Shown: positions 10,915 to 22,460, counted from the stretch's first letter. The stretch: DNA of 64,000 nucleotides from Peromyscus leucopus (GCF_004664715.2 NC_051079.1:60442660-60506659); one strand, 5' to 3'. A program made the numbers and translations. Notes: generated by a model from the sequence alone, not told the origin.

Positions 10915-12515
10915 CTTGGATTGGGTTTGCAAGTATTTTATTAAATATTTTGCATCAATGTTCATGAAGGAGATGGTCTGTAATTCTCTTTCTTTGTTGC
11001 ATCTTTGTGTGGTTTGGATATCAAGGTAACTGTAGCCTCATAAAAAGAATTTGGCAATATTCCTTCTGTTTCTATTGAGTGGAACAATTTAAGAAGTATT
11101 GGTATTAGCTCTTCTTTGAAATTCTTGTAGAATTCTGTACTGAAACCATCTAGGCCTGGACTCTTTTTTGGTTGGGAGCCTTCTAATGACTGCTTCTATT
11201 TCCTTAGGGGTTATAGGTTTATTTAAGTTGTTTATCTGGTTTTGATTTAATTTTGGCATATGATACCTATCAAGAAAATTATCCATTTCTTTTAGATTTT
11301 CCAATTTTGTGGAGTATAGGTTTCTGAAGTATGACCTAATGTTTCTCTGGATTTCTTCAGTGTCTGTTGCTCTGTCCCCATTTTCATTTCTGATTTTGTT
11401 AAACTGGATATTCTCTCTCTGCCTTTTGGTTAGTTTGGATAAGGGTTTGTCTATCTTGTTGATTTTCTCAAAGAACCAACTCTTTGTTTCATTGATTCTT
11501 TGTATTGTTCTCTTTGTTTCTGTTTTGTTGATTTCAGCCCTGTATTTATTTACTGCCATCTACTCCTCCTGGGTAAGTTTGCTTCTTTTTGTTCTAGAGC
11601 TCTCAGATGTGCTGTTAAATCACCAGTGTGATATTTCTACAAATACTTCATGTAGAAATTTAGTGCTATGAACTTTCCTCAGCACTGCTTTCATAGTATC
11701 CCATAAGTATATTGTGCATTCAATTTCATTGAAATCTAGAAAGTCTTTAATTTCTCTCTTTATTTCTTCCTTGTTTGAATGGTAATTCAGTTGAGAGTTT
11801 TTCAGTTTCCATGAGTTTATAGGCTTTCTGTAGTTTGTGTTGTTGAATTCTAACCCATGGTGATCCGATGAGATACGGGAGGTTATTCCATTTTTTTTTC
11901 ATGTATGTTGAGATTTTGCTTTGTGATCCAGTATGTGGACAATTTTAGAGAAGTTTCCATGAGGTGCTGAGAAGAAGGTATATTCTTTTGTGTTTGGGTG
12001 AAATGTTCTGCAGATGTCTGTTAAGTCCATTTGAGTCATAACATCTGTTATTTCTCTTATTTCTCTGTTAAGTTTCTGTCCAGCAGACCTGTCCATTGGT
12101 GAGAGTGGGGTGTAGAAGTCTCCCACTATTAATGTGTGGGATTAGTAATGTTTCTTTTACAAATGTGGTTGCCCTTGTATTTGAGGTATAAATGTTCAGA
12201 ACTGATACTTCATCTTGATGGGTTTTTCCTTCAATGAATATGAAATGTCTTTCTCCAGCTCTTTTGTTTAATTTTAGTTTGAAGTCTATTTTGTTATATA
12301 TTAGGACAGGTACACCAGCTTGCTTCTTTGGTCTATTTGATTGGAAAATCTTTTCCCAACCTTTACTCTAAGGTAATTCCTGTCCTTGAAGTTGAAGTGT
12401 GTTTCTTGTATGCAGAAGTATGAATCTTGTTTTTGTATCTATTCTGCCAGATTGTGTCTTTTATAGGGGAATTGAGTCCATTGATATTAAGGGATATCAA
12501 TAACAGTGATTGTTA
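8826..12515 (-). pseudogene. LINE-1 ORF2 (endonuclease/reverse transcriptase) pseudogene
   Basis: In minus-strand order, N-terminal endonuclease words occur near 12480 (LNINGLNSPIK) and 12020-11905 (TFFSAPHG, then FSKIVHI). The linker at 11559-11089 has FFEKINKIDKPLSKLTK and FLDRYHMPKLNQ. The reverse transcriptase region at 10673-10310 has IPLKSGTRQGC and an FSDD box at 10383-10394, where most relatives have F/LADD. The C-terminal part at 9562-8826 has SDRGLMSKIYKELKK, REMQIKTTL and LLGIYPKD, ending LISGY then a stop. The residue aligned with the endonuclease Asp of 'SKIDH' is Val (codon 11938-11940). About 55 residues with the cysteine-rich motif are missing near 9123-9136. Multiple stops and frameshifts are present; non-functional. 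Confidence 0.93.
10839..10913 (+). repeat. (GAT)n followed by (GT)n microsatellite inside ORF2
   Basis: About nine GAT units pass directly into about 24 GT units. The flanks are ordinary LINE-1 ORF2 sequence, whose consensus has a short gatgat...gatgtgt stretch here. The array therefore grew from the element itself after insertion. Confidence 0.9.
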
Positions 12516-12550
12516 ATTCCTGTTATTGTTTGGGTTTTGCTGGTGTGAGA

Positions 12551-14108
12551 TTATCTATTGCCTTTGTTTTCATGGGTGCAGCTCAATTCCTTAGGTTGGA
12601 GTTTTTCTTCTAGTACTTTCTGTAGAGCTGGATTTGTGAATAGGTATTGTTTAAATCTGGTTTTGTTATGTAATATTTTGTTTTCTTCTTCTATGGTGAT
12701 TGAAAGTTTTGCTGGGTATAGTAGTTTGAGATGGTCCCTTAGTGTCTGCAAAACGTCTGTCCAGGACCTTCTGGCTTCTAGAGTCTCCATTGAGAAGTTG
12801 GTTGTAATTCTTATAGGTGCCTTTATATGTCACATGGCCTTTTTCTTTTGCAGTTCTTTGTTGCATGAATCCTAAATGGTCTTATAATAAAAACCCAGAG
12901 CCACATATTGGGGTAAATGCGAAGAGATCAGAGAGACAAAGGAACAGGCACCAGCCACTTCTCACCTAGCCAATTCCACAAATCCTCTGACTGAATGCCT
13001 GAGTCCTCAACTGAAAAGGTATCTAGTTCCTGTCTCCTCATGCCTTATGTGTCTTTCTCTACCTAGCTACTTCACGTCCTATCTCCACCTTCCTAGTGCT
13101 GGGATTAATGACATGTGTGCTTCCCAAATACTGGGGTTAAAGGTGTGTGCCACCACTGCTTGGCTCTGTTTCTCTCCTACACTGAATCAATCTCATGTAC
13201 CCAGTGTGGCCTTGAACTCACAGAGATCCAGATGGATTTCTGCCTCCTGAGTGCTAGGGTTAAAGATGTGTGCCACTACTGCCTGACCTCTGTGTTTAAT
13301 CTAGTTCTGTCCTTTGGTCTTCAGGCAAATTTCATTAGAGTACAACAAAATATCACCACAGCTCTTAATATTCTTTCTTTATTCTGTACGTTTAGTGTTT
13401 TGATTGCTATGTGGCAAGGGACTTTTACACTGGCCCAGTCTATTTGGAATTCGGTAAGCTTCCTATACCTTCATAGGCATGTCCTTCTTTAGGTTGGGAA
13501 AGTTTTCTTCTATGATTTTGTTCTGTGCCCTTGAGCTGGAATTCTTCTCATTCTTCTAACCCTATTATTCTTAGGTTTGGTCTTTTCATGGTGTGCCAGT
13601 TTTCCTGAAGGTTTTCTGTTAAGAATTTGTTGGATTTAACATTTTCTTTGACTGATGAATCTGTTTCCTCTATCATATCTTCAATATCTGAGATTCTCTC
13701 TTCTGTCTCCTGCTTTCTGCTAGAGATGCTTGTGTCTGTAGTTCCTGTTCCCTTACCCAGATTTTTCCATTTCCAGAATTTCCTCGGTTTGTGTTTTCAT
13801 TATTGCCTCTATTTCTATTTTCAAATCTTAAACGGTTTCCTTCACCTGTTTGTTTTTTCTTGGCTTTTTAAAGGTATTTATTGATTACTTCTAATTTTTG
13901 TTTGTCTTTTCCTTGATTTCTTTAAGGGAATTTTACATTTCATCTTTAGGGCCTCTATCATCTTCATAAAGCTATTTTTAAGGTCATTTTCTTTTGCTTC
14001 ATCTGCATTTGGATGTTCAGGTCTTGATGTTGAAGTACTACTGGGTTCTGGTGGTGACATATTGCCCTGTATGTTGTTGAATGTATTCTCACACTGGCAT
14101 TTACCCAT
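12551..14108 (-). pseudogene. LINE-1 ORF1 (RNA-binding chaperone) pseudogene, split by LTR
   Basis: The C-terminal part is at 12858-12551 (KEKGHVTYKG, ARRSWTDVLQTLRDH, LLYPAKLSITI, FTNPALQKVL, then TAA). The N-terminal part is at 14108-13361: the start ATG is on the complement of 14106-14108 and the protein begins MGKCQCEN, followed by a Pro/Ser-rich stretch (SPPEPSSTSTSRPEHPNA). The two parts join across the LTR at 12859-13360. Combined coding length is about 350 codons, the family norm. The middle is frameshifted. It would encode the trimeric single-strand RNA-binding protein of the LINE-1 particle, but the gene is broken. Confidence 0.9.
12859..13360 (+). mobile_element. Solo LTR, family 'A', copy 4, inside LINE-1 ORF1
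   Basis: 502 bp from TGTTGCATGAATCCTAAATGG to atcacCACA. The flanks are gttctt (12853-12858) and gctctt (13361-13366), a 6-bp duplication with one change. On the 3' side the LINE-1 resumes at gctcttaatattctttc. Three antisense B1-like pieces are visible: tgctgggattaatgacatgt, actggggttaaaggtgtgtg, and ccttgaactcacagagatcc through tgctagggttaaagatgtgt. Confidence 0.88.
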
Positions 14109-14520
14109 CTGTTCTTCCAACTGGTGTAGGTGATACTTGTGCCCATAGGGGCTGCTGTGCTTCCAATTGCTGTGGGGGTGCTTATGCCTATAGGTTCTGC
14201 TGATGTTGCTGGAGAGGACTTTCTGAGGGGAGGATGCTGGGGTAGGTGTGGTTGGGTGGCAGAGTCGGTCTTGTGGGGACAGAGTCCAGTGGGTGGCAGT
14301 GGTGGTGATGAGGCCTGCCTGCAGATCTCTCACCTGCCGGCCTGCTGCTGGAGTCTGTTCAAAAGTAGGGGGATTCCATCAGAGTTCCCTAGGCTTTTTC
14401 TTGTTCTTGCAGTTTACTGCAGTCACAGAACTGCATCTGGGTGAGGATTTGTGGTTGAGAAAGGAACCACAGATCATCTGGACCCCAGTAAATAAGATCT
14501 TTCTAAAGAGAGAATAGGTA
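14109..14520 (-). other. LINE-1 5'UTR remnant
   Basis: Sequence upstream of the ORF1 start, GC-richer than its surroundings (many GGTGG/CTGCC words). It is assigned by position and by the abrupt fall to AT-rich unique sequence after about 14520. The exact 5' end and any promoter monomers could not be recognised. Confidence 0.5.
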
Positions 14521-15038
14521 TGTCAATACGGCTTCTAGTAAAGCATATTGTTACAACTTCCCTGTTTTATTATTGATATTAGCCTCTTATATGATTAATT
14601 TACAAGTTAAATTTTATCATATGAATGGATGCACAGGACAGAACATAGTATGTAGAGGGTGTAGAACAACCAACTCTCAACTGGGAGGCTCAGAACTTTT
14701 CCCCACAGGAATGAGAACTCTGCATTTGTTGTTGCTCATTTCACTAAAACTGGACTCTTCTTCATCAATAAGCTTACAATGAACAGAAGGCTCCAATAGA
14801 CATGTGTTCTACTTTGTGTTCAGTGAAAAATGATTTCTAGTAACCAAATAAGAACTGGAGGTGTAATTACTGAAATATTTCCCTTGCTGATATGTAAGAT
14901 ATTAACATAAGAATATTTCCTATTCTATATCTCTTGGTCTATATCTAAGCATAACCCTAGTTCTCATCGCTTGCCTGAAGAAAACCTTGCAATCTCTTTC
15001 TCTTTATGCTTAACTCAACTAACAGAGCTTACCTAGAG
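14521..15038. other. No recognised feature
   Basis: AT-rich sequence without recognised repeat or gene. A 69-residue open frame at 14573-14782 has no recognisable motif. Confidence 0.4.
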
Positions 15039-15098
15039 CAGTAACTCTTAACGTGTGATTGGAGATGACATCATTTAGAAATGTGTTGGAAATGTCAG

Positions 15099-15675
15099 TG
15101 TCTTAGGGTTTTTGTTTTTTTTGGGTTTTGTTTTGTTTTTTTTTTTCTGTGATGAGATACCATGACCACAGCAACTCATAAAGGAAACATTTAATTGTGG
15201 CTGGCTTACAGTTCAGAGGTTTAATCAACTTTTTCTTTTTCTTTTTCTTTTCTTTGATTTTTTTTATTTAAGAATTTTTTTTATTCATTTTACATACCAA
15301 CCACAGATCCCCTATCATCCCTCCTCCTCCTCCCCCAGCCTTCCCCCTCCTGATGCACTCCCCCTCCAAAAGGATAAGGACTCCCATAGGGAGTCAACAA
15401 AGCCTGGTACATTCAGTCAACTTTCATCATGGCTGGAAGTAGGTCAGCATGCAGGCAGATCTAGTGCTGGAGAAGGAGTTGAGTGTTCTACATCCCCATC
15501 CTCAAGCAGCAGACAGAGTGTGACACTAGGCCGGTCTTGAGCTTCTGAAACCTCAAAACCTACCCACCATGAAATACTTTCTCCAATAAAGCCACACCTA
15601 CTCCAACATGACCACATCTCCAATAATGCCATTCCCTATGAGTTTCTGGGGGCCGTTTTCATTCAGACCACCACA
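15099..15675 (+). mobile_element. ORR1-type MaLR solo LTR with perfect 5-bp TSD
   Basis: Begins TGTCTTAGGG and ends accacCACA. It is flanked by gtcag at 15094-15098 and 15676-15680, the 5-bp duplication expected of ERVL/MaLR elements. Family words are 'gatgagataccatgaccac', 'aaacatttaattgtggctgg', 'ggtgctggagaaggag'-like sequence and 'ccaataaagccacacctac'. It is expanded by a T-rich tract after the 5' end and by the LINE-1 piece at about 15235-15410. Confidence 0.9.
15235..15410 (-). mobile_element. Short LINE-1 3' end inserted in ORR1 LTR
   Basis: A poly-T/CTTTT tract (antisense tail) is followed by 'attttacataccaaccacag', a pyrimidine-rich block and 'gactcccatagggagtcaac', the antisense LINE-1 3'UTR end. 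Imperfect direct repeats atcaacttt and gtcaacttt lie on either side and are the likely target duplication. Confidence 0.8.
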
Positions 15676-15782
15676 GTCAGTTACTCCCCTGCATCCTAGA
15701 CCTTCTGGGGTAGAAGTTCAGCAGTGTGTTTTAATGAACCCTCCTGGTGGTTTTAATACACCTAAAGCTCGAGAACTACTGC

Positions 15783-16381
15783 CCTAGACTGTAACTATTA
15801 GGTCTGTAGCTATTCTAGGTACTATATTAAATATTTGAGGTCAATTCTGTTTTAAATGGACATACTCATCAATGCCAAGTAGTAATTTCTATTTGGCCTC
15901 ATCATTTACTGTCAAATCAATCTGGTCATCAGCCCTACAAAATGGAATTGATCTTATTTAATTTCTGAGAATGGTTCAGACCACCAGTCTGCCAAGGGCC
16001 AATAAGAGCCTTCATTAATAAATCATATAAATCATGAAGGCGATAACTAAACTGGGAATCAAATTCTTCATTCCCAAATAATGCTGAGGATGGGTTTTAA
16101 AAGGCAATTCCAGCTGGATAATGCATCCACTGAAAAAAGTTTGGCTCACCAAGATTGACATGTCTTTTCTTCCTTAAGAGTCCCAGAGTTTTCAGGGCTT
16201 TGCCTACTCATTCACTCAAAATCAAACCTTTTCTCATTTGTTATTCTCAGAGGTAGAGTGCCACAATAGCATAACTGATTTCTCAACAAATATTCCAGAA
16301 ATTCTGTATCCAGATGTCTTCCCTTGCCTTCAACTCTAAGGATTTGGTAGGTTTATTAAAATATATTTGAATTCATTTTTT
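15783..16381. other. No recognised feature
   Basis: Unannotated AT-rich sequence; no repeat or gene recognised. Confidence 0.4.
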
Positions 16382-16450
16382 TAACAAATCTTTATTAAAC
16401 TTCTGCACTAAAGCTGACACTGTGCAAAGTGCTGAGCTACAGCAGCACAC
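16382..16450 (-). mobile_element. L2-like fragment
   Basis: 'acaaatctttattaaacttc' followed by 'actgtgcaaagtgctgagct' follows the antisense L2 3' end (aaatatttattgagcacct...cactgtgctaagcgctggg). Confidence 0.6.
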
Positions 16451-17329
16451 CAAGGCAGATTTAGTAGCAGCCCTAGGAGCACGAGTGTTATTTTTAGTAA
16501 CACTTTTGTCATTCCACATTTCAGGCAGGCTGAGGCTGCTGACATATTTTGGTGATTAATGGTGAAATTATATTTCTGCAATTGTAGTCATCCCACTTGA
16601 AGTTTTAAAAAAGCCTGGAATCCAGTCCTGTTTTTATCCAATTGTCAGATGCTGGTAGATTCAAACAGGTTACCATTCTCTTACATCTCAACATGGTGGA
16701 CACAAACCATATGACCCGTGCAAATTCGGCCATCATGCTGACCATCATCCTACAGCTTCCTAGAGTGGAACAAAATCACAAGGGGTTAATACAGATATTA
16801 GCAACATCATCATAGGCCTTTGATTTATTTTAACTCATTGAATTCAATAAAAGAGACATTCCAACAATATGTGTTATTGTGATTCCTTTTCTAAACTGGA
16901 GAGATGGAAGCATGATGAAGTAACTTCCTGACTTCACCTGACTAGAGAGACCAGAGTGGCTCCACAGCAAATGTCCTCAACTGTTCAGCACTTTACACCA
17001 TTTCCTTAAGAAAACAATAATTAGTAAAATATAAACTCAAAATTTACACAACTCAAAGAGCTCATGTTTTCACAGCTGCCATTAAACTAGTCAACAACTC
17101 TCCTCACTCAGGGCCCAATGGGGACAGCAATTAACTGTCTATTGACTCAAGAGAGCTTGTTCCAGCTATGGATTTACTTCATTATGCTCAGTATTGTCTC
17201 CAACTGCCCTGAATTACTGTTTTCCTGATGTGTGGGTAGCTACCCCACCTTTGCATGCACTAATTCTATACTTGGTCACTAGTGAATATTTATTTAAATA
17301 TTACATATTAAACATATTACACCAATATT
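16451..17329. other. No recognised feature
   Basis: No repeat or gene recognised. The block near 16520-16625 (tttggtgattaatggtgaaa) is AT-rich and unique-looking and could be conserved non-coding DNA, which I cannot test. Confidence 0.4.
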
Positions 17330-17740
17330 ATTACTCATGAATTGGAAGTCACGATGGTAAGTAAAATAAGACAGGCACAGAAAGACAAATACTGCTTTTT
17401 CTCGTTTATATGTAGAATTTTCAAATGTTGATCTTATTTGTAGAAACCAAAAGTTGGACAGTGGTTACCAGATGGTGAGGGGTCAAGGAAAGAAAGGGTC
17501 AACCTGATATAGTAATAGATACTAAGTGACAGGAGAAACGTCGTAAGGTGAGTGTAATTATAGTACACTATGTATTTCATGAAAAGTTAGGAGAAAAGAC
17601 TTTGAATCTTGGTACCACAGAAAAGGTAAATGGTTGTGGACATACATATTTCACCATCATTTTGCATTACACTGTATGCACATATATCAAAACTTCACAG
17701 GTACCAAATAAATATATATAATTTAAAATAAAAATAGTTT
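17330..17740 (+). mobile_element. Old L1M 3'UTR fragment
   Basis: 'ggacagtggttaccagatgg', 'catcattttgcattacactg' and 'caaaacttcacaggtaccaa' followed by 'aataaatatatataattt' are in the order of the mammalian L1M 3'UTR and tail region. Diverged, truncated at the 5' end. Confidence 0.8.
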
Positions 17741-19129
17741 TCAAAAGAACATTGATATTAAAATATAAGACCTTTAATTTTATTCTAACTCGTTTCATGC
17801 ACAAATGAACCCAACCCAAAGCTTCATTAGTAGTCTTCCCTCTCTTTCATACACATAAGGGTTATTACAATAATATAAGTACACAAAACTATGTGACTAT
17901 CCAACATATTTGAAAGTGTTGAATTAGTCCTTCTTCAAAAGACAATGACAGTATAACTTTGCATCAGAACTTGAAATGCAGAAAATAAGCCACTTCCTTC
18001 CTGTTTTGGCTTAACTCCTTCTTCCTTCAAGAAGTTCAAGTTTTGTAACTGACTACACTGTTTTCCTTGATTGTAATTCAATGTGAAAGAGTATACACTT
18101 GGCTTCCTTTTAATTGTTCCTTTGTTAGAAGATAATACTAGTACCTCTACTATAATTATGTGGATAAAAAGAGACTTGTTCAGCAGCAGTGACCATAGAA
18201 CAGATGGCAAGCCATGGAAATCCCAAGCCTAGAATCTGCATTCTGCACAGGAAGTCAGGAACCAAAGAAATTCAGTGAGTTGTCCAAAGAGGCTAGAAAA
18301 GGGTAGAGATAAAACCATGACCTAAGTCTTCAGTTAAGAAGGTTTTTGTTTTAACTACATGAGAGTGCTCAATCAAATGTGCTTAGAGATAATTTGACAA
18401 AGTAATTTCACATAAACTCACAGCATTATTATAGCTCAGCTTCTTATATAAACTGGATATTCCAATGAAGTCATAGAAAATGATCTCATTCTCACATGGC
18501 TGTCTAAAGCCTGCAAAGTAGAAGCTACTCTTTGGGAGGGTAGATGTCATTCCACAATGACAGAGACTTCTGATTCTGTCTCTCCTGAAAGTCAGGAATG
18601 TCACTTCCACCAAATGAAAGGAAGGAGCTATTATTAAATCAATAAATTTTCTTAAACACATCAAAGAGCTTAGATGGTATAGCCACCAGTAGCCCTGACT
18701 ATGACAGAATCAGATGCCAACAACTCATGAGATAATAGGCATGTGGAATCACTTTAATTTAACCAGACACACAAAATAAAAACTGATAAAATTTTTTAAT
18801 GGATGGATAGAAGGTGAATGTTAAATAGCATAAAGGTACAGACATGCTAGATTTGGAGTTTAAACTGAACAGTTAAAATGAGTCATCAGTCACTGGATTT
18901 CTGTTGAAAGGCTCAAGAACAACAATAGAAGCAATGAAAAGAGTAGAAAGGTATCTTGGGAATCAGGGAGCACTTTGGGGAAAATGGTGATCACTACTAT
19001 AAGAATGGCTGTAGGAGTGGGCCGTGTTCCCCAAGGAGCACTGGTAAGGATATCAAACTCTATGGACAAAGAGCACCTCCCAACACCATTGATAGACACA
19101 GTAAAAAAGAAGAATGGGAGAAAAGTAAT
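17741..19129. other. 1.4 kb without recognised repeat or gene
   Basis: No dispersed repeat recognised. The open frames at 17935-18210 and 18383-18664 have no recognised domain. Confidence 0.4.
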
Positions 19130-19428
19130 TGTGGTGGTTTGAAAGAAAATAGCTCCCAAAGGGAGCAGCACTAATGGGAGGTATGGCCTTGTTGGAGGAA
19201 GTGTGTCACTGTGGGCCTTGGGGGGTCTCATATATGCTCATGCCCAGTGAGACAGCCCACTTCCTGTTGCACACAAGTCAAAATGTAGGGCACTTGGCTA
19301 CTTCTCCAGCACCATGATGAAAATGGACTAAACCTCTGAGAGTGGAAGCCATCCCAATTAAATGTTTTTCCTTTAGAAGAGTTGCCATGATCATGGAATC
19401 TCTTCACAGCAATAGAAACCCTAAGACA
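19130..19428 (+). mobile_element. MT-type MaLR solo LTR
   Basis: Begins TGTGGTGGTTTGAAAGAAAA and ends cctaagACA. Flanks gtaat (19125-19129) and gcaat (19429-19433) give a 5-bp duplication with one change. Internal words are 'ggccttgttggaggaagtgt', 'gctacttctccagcaccat' and 'gagttgccatgatcatgg'. Confidence 0.88.
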
Positions 19429-19905
19429 GCAATTATTATTCCCAAGTTAATATCATAGACATTCTACTATGTATGACAAAACATAGCCTTACTGAGGAAA
19501 GGCCACCTCCTAAGACTGAGGCTGGACCAGAGAAATCAAGAGGCATTTTATTCCAAGTGGCTAGGCAAGAAAGCACAAAGGAGTAACCAAAAGAAATCTA
19601 CTACAAGAAGAAGGTCAATAGCTGAGAGAAATTTCTATGAGTTTAAAGGGTACATGGAAAGCTAAAGTTGTGTGTGACCTGGGAACACTCAGTAAAAAGC
19701 TCCAGCCATCCAGCTTCTACCCTAAGAACAAAATGAGGATTAATCATGTCAACTGCAAAATCAGAATTCAGTTCAACTACTGACCAACTGATTGATTAAC
19801 ATTATACCACAGGAGCCTAACAGATATACACAGTCCAGAGATATTTTGCTTACCTCAGTCTCCACTGTAGTATGCAAATTATCTAGCATTTAATCAAAAG
19901 TAACA

Positions 19906-19911
<6 letters not shown>
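19429..19911. other. No recognised feature
   Basis: Unannotated; no repeat or gene recognised. Confidence 0.4.

Positions 19912-19962
<51 letters not shown>
19912..19962 (+). repeat. (AC)n microsatellite
   Basis: About 25 uninterrupted AC units. Confidence 0.97.
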
Positions 19963-19964
<2 letters not shown>

Positions 19965-20059
19965 ATACACACAGCCCACAATCAGGAATAAAAGGAACCC
20001 AAAAAAGCCAAACTCAGGGAGAAATAATATGTTTGAACTACTAAATATGACATTTAAAA

Positions 20060-20297
20060 GATCAGAGGTTGGAAAGATGCCTCAGCAGTTAAGGTAACAG
20101 ACTGCTGTTCTGGAGAACTTGAATTCAGCTCCCAGAATCCATATGGTGGCAAATAACCATCTAGAACTCTAGTTCCAGGGAACCAATACCCTCTTCTAGC
20201 CTCCACAGGCATTATGTAGTATAGTATATATGTATATGTATATGCATGTGTGTGTGAAAAAACATATATATATATATATTTATATATATATATATAT
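20060..20297 (+). mobile_element. B3-type SINE with AT-rich tail
   Basis: 'ggttggaaagatgcctcagc' (B2/B3 head), 'agaatccatatggtggcaaa', 'actctagttccagggaacca' and 'accctcttctagcctccac' are in B3 order. They are followed by (TG)n/(TA)n to 20297. tRNA-derived pol III SINE. Confidence 0.85.
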
Positions 20298-20541
20298 GAA
20301 CAAAATCTTAAATCAAAAGAATAATTAGTAACATAATAACCTATTATTAATAGGCAATTACAATAGGTGGTAGAAACATACCTCATCTCATTTTACATGC
20401 TGTTACTGTGTTTTATGGGCACTGTGAGGTTCTATCTTGCTTTGCGTCTTAATAAACTGAAGGCCTGGAACAACTCTGTGCTGATGAAATCTGTCAACAC
20501 TGTTTCTCCAGCAGCTCTACTGATCACTAGCATCATTAGCC

Positions 20542-20576
20542 ACAAGATATGTTTGTTTGTTTGTTCTTTACTGTAT

Positions 20577-20619
<43 letters not shown>

Positions 20620-20762
20620 GATAGGGTTTCTCTATGTAGCTTTGCGCCTTTCCTGGAACTCACTTGGTAGCCCAGGTTTGCCTCAAACTCACAGAGATCT
20701 GCCTGGCTCTGCCTCCCGAGTGCTGGGATTAAAAGCATGCAACCACGTAACAAGGTATGTTT
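20542..20762 (-). mobile_element. B1 SINE (antisense) with TTTG/TTTA tail and TSD
   Basis: The plus strand reads tail first: (TTTG)3 and a (TTTA)n run at about 20573-20619. Then come 'gatagggtttctctatgtag', 'ctttgcgcctttcctggaac', 'aactcacagagatctgcctg' and 'gagtgctgggattaaaagca'. Direct repeats acaagatatgttt (20542-20554) and acaaggtatgttt (20750-20762), 12 of 13 matching, bound the insertion. Confidence 0.93.
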
Positions 20763-22364
20763 TAAGTAAGGAACACAGACTGTTTAAAACAATGCTATTA
20801 CATATTTCACACATTGCAGTGTAGGATAAGCATAACGTTTATGTGCCCAGAGAAGCCAAATATTCATGTGATTCACTTTGTTGTGTTATTCACTTTACTG
20901 CAGTGGACTGGAACTCAACACACGGAATTTCCAAGGCAAAACAGTAGAAAAGTTAAAAGGAAATTCTATCAGAAACAGAAGAGTCAACAAAATTTACGTG
21001 TTAGGCATTTCGAAAAGACAGGAACCATGATTTTGAATGCCTTCCACGGGCTCATGAGCAAACTCATACAACCAAGGCAGGGAAAATCCACAAATTTGTA
21101 AGTACGAATTCAGTAGAAAGCATACAACTGAAAAAGAAAGAAAGCTTCTAAAAGCTGAGGCAAAGTATCAGACATCCATTTGATGGAAGAGAACACGGGA
21201 AGAAGAATTACACAAAAGAGGCACGGCTGAACACTGCCTCAAGAGAATCCTAGAAAATTGCTGCCAAACAGATACATATTAAAACAGACAAACACGAAAA
21301 CCTTCATATTAAAACTACAGTAAAGCATGTTTAATCCATCCATAATAATAAAAACACAGGAGGAAAATACGTACCATTGCCAAGTCAAGACAGAACCGCT
21401 TACAATTTTTTCATTTTATAGTAGTGCAAAAGGAACACGTGATCATTAGGGACTAGCTGCAGCCTTGAGTTTTAATCTCTTGTCAGGCCGAGGAGCCTGT
21501 CTCATAGTGACTGTCAATGTCAACAAGATGTCCTTCATCCTCTTGATGGGTAAAACGGCGATAACTAAAGGGCACGGTGTCACCAGCATTTCTTAGAGAC
21601 AGGTTTTAATTAGTTCTATGGAGTAATTGATACTTAATTTCAAAATGGGTTTGTGTGAGATGAATTTGCACTACTCTATGACAACGTGTTTTTAGTTGTG
21701 TGGTAGAGGACACTAACCTTTGATGTGCAAGATATATTTAATGCATTTTTGGATTTATAGGATTTTCAGCTAACAATGCATTTATCAGGACATCTCATCA
21801 CTATGAAATAGAACTTCTACAAAAGAATACAACAGACTTTTTGTTAAAAGCTATGCAAATTAAAAGTCAAAACTACTAAACTAGAAATAATTTCAAATTT
21901 ACTGAGTATGCCTTCATCACTAAATATCCCTTTAGATATAAATTTTAAAATATTCTGGTTTTTAGAAAAGTTTTTATACCACTGAAGTAAAATAAAGTAA
22001 AAAATAAAACACAAATTATTAGATATGATTTATTGATTTATTTAGTGATTTATGTAAAGCACTGCTTGTACTGCCTTTTTGCCAAGCATGACTTCACTTG
22101 CTACCTGAAACATAATGACCTAAAGAAATAGCTAGAACAGTGGGTCTTTGCCGTTAACAACCTGCTGACTGCCACATAAGGCTCTGTAAATTCCTGATTG
22201 CTTCCATGCCTCCTTGTGATTTCAGAGTATAAAATGAGACTACAAAGTGGACCTGGGATAGAAGCCTTTCAGGAGCTGTCCTGGCTTCAGTCCCCTGGTA
22301 ACAACTCTTCTCTTCCTCTCACATTGGTGTCAGGGTGCTATCCCACAAAGATCCCCACAAGACC
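20763..22364. other. 1.6 kb mostly unannotated
   Basis: Positions about 20870-20935 (tactgcagtggactggaact) resemble an old mammalian repeat containing 'ttgcagtggtctggaac'. Beyond that nothing is recognised. A 95-codon open frame at 20814-21101 overlaps that fragment and has no recognisable domain. The part near 21430-21720 (cgataactaaagggcacgg, ttttaattagttc) looks unique. Confidence 0.4.
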
Positions 22365-22460
22365 AGAATTCACTATGTAGCCACACATTCGTCCCCGACT
22401 CAGAAATGTTGCTGTCTTCACCTTCAGAGTGCTGGGATTCCAGGCAGGAACCCCCACACT
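22365..22460 (-). mobile_element. Degenerate B1-like fragment
   Basis: 'aattcactatgtagccacac' followed by 'cagagtgctgggattccagg' follows the antisense B1 order but with many changes. Boundaries are uncertain. Confidence 0.5.

Larger units (their letters stand above)
7230..14520 (-). mobile_element. Near full-length murine-type LINE-1, antisense, with nested insertions
   Basis: Read on the minus strand the order is 5'UTR (about 14520-14109), ORF1 (14108-12551), ORF2 (about 12515-8826) and 3'UTR (8825-7230). This is the complete LINE-1 order. Without the two LTRs (7786-8431 and 12859-13360) about 6.1 kb remain, close to the full length of rodent LINE-1. Both reading frames are interrupted by stops, frameshifts and deletions, so the element is dead. 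Nearly every open frame in 7.2-14.5 kb is a piece or an antisense shadow of it. Confidence 0.93.
15039..15782 (+). mobile_element. MER5A-like hAT DNA transposon, split by ORR1-like LTR
   Basis: The left end (gcagtaactcttaacgtgtg) and the right part (15681-15782: tagaccttctggggtagaa, gtgttttaatgaaccctcc, ctaaagctcgagaactactg) match the two halves of the short MER5A-type hAT element, which has inverted ends near cagtggttctcaa. About 165 bp of element remain. The intervening 15099-15675 is a younger LTR. Confidence 0.75.

Noticed and set aside
9481..11671. Plus-strand hydrophobic open frames
   Set aside because: They are antisense shadows of the LINE-1 ORF2, which lies on the minus strand.
14130..14517. 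Two overlapping plus-strand frames of 89-104 codons
   Set aside because: They are antisense to the LINE-1 5'UTR and ORF1 start.
20054..20386. 110-codon minus-strand frame
   Set aside because: It lies over the B3 SINE and its (TA)n tail.
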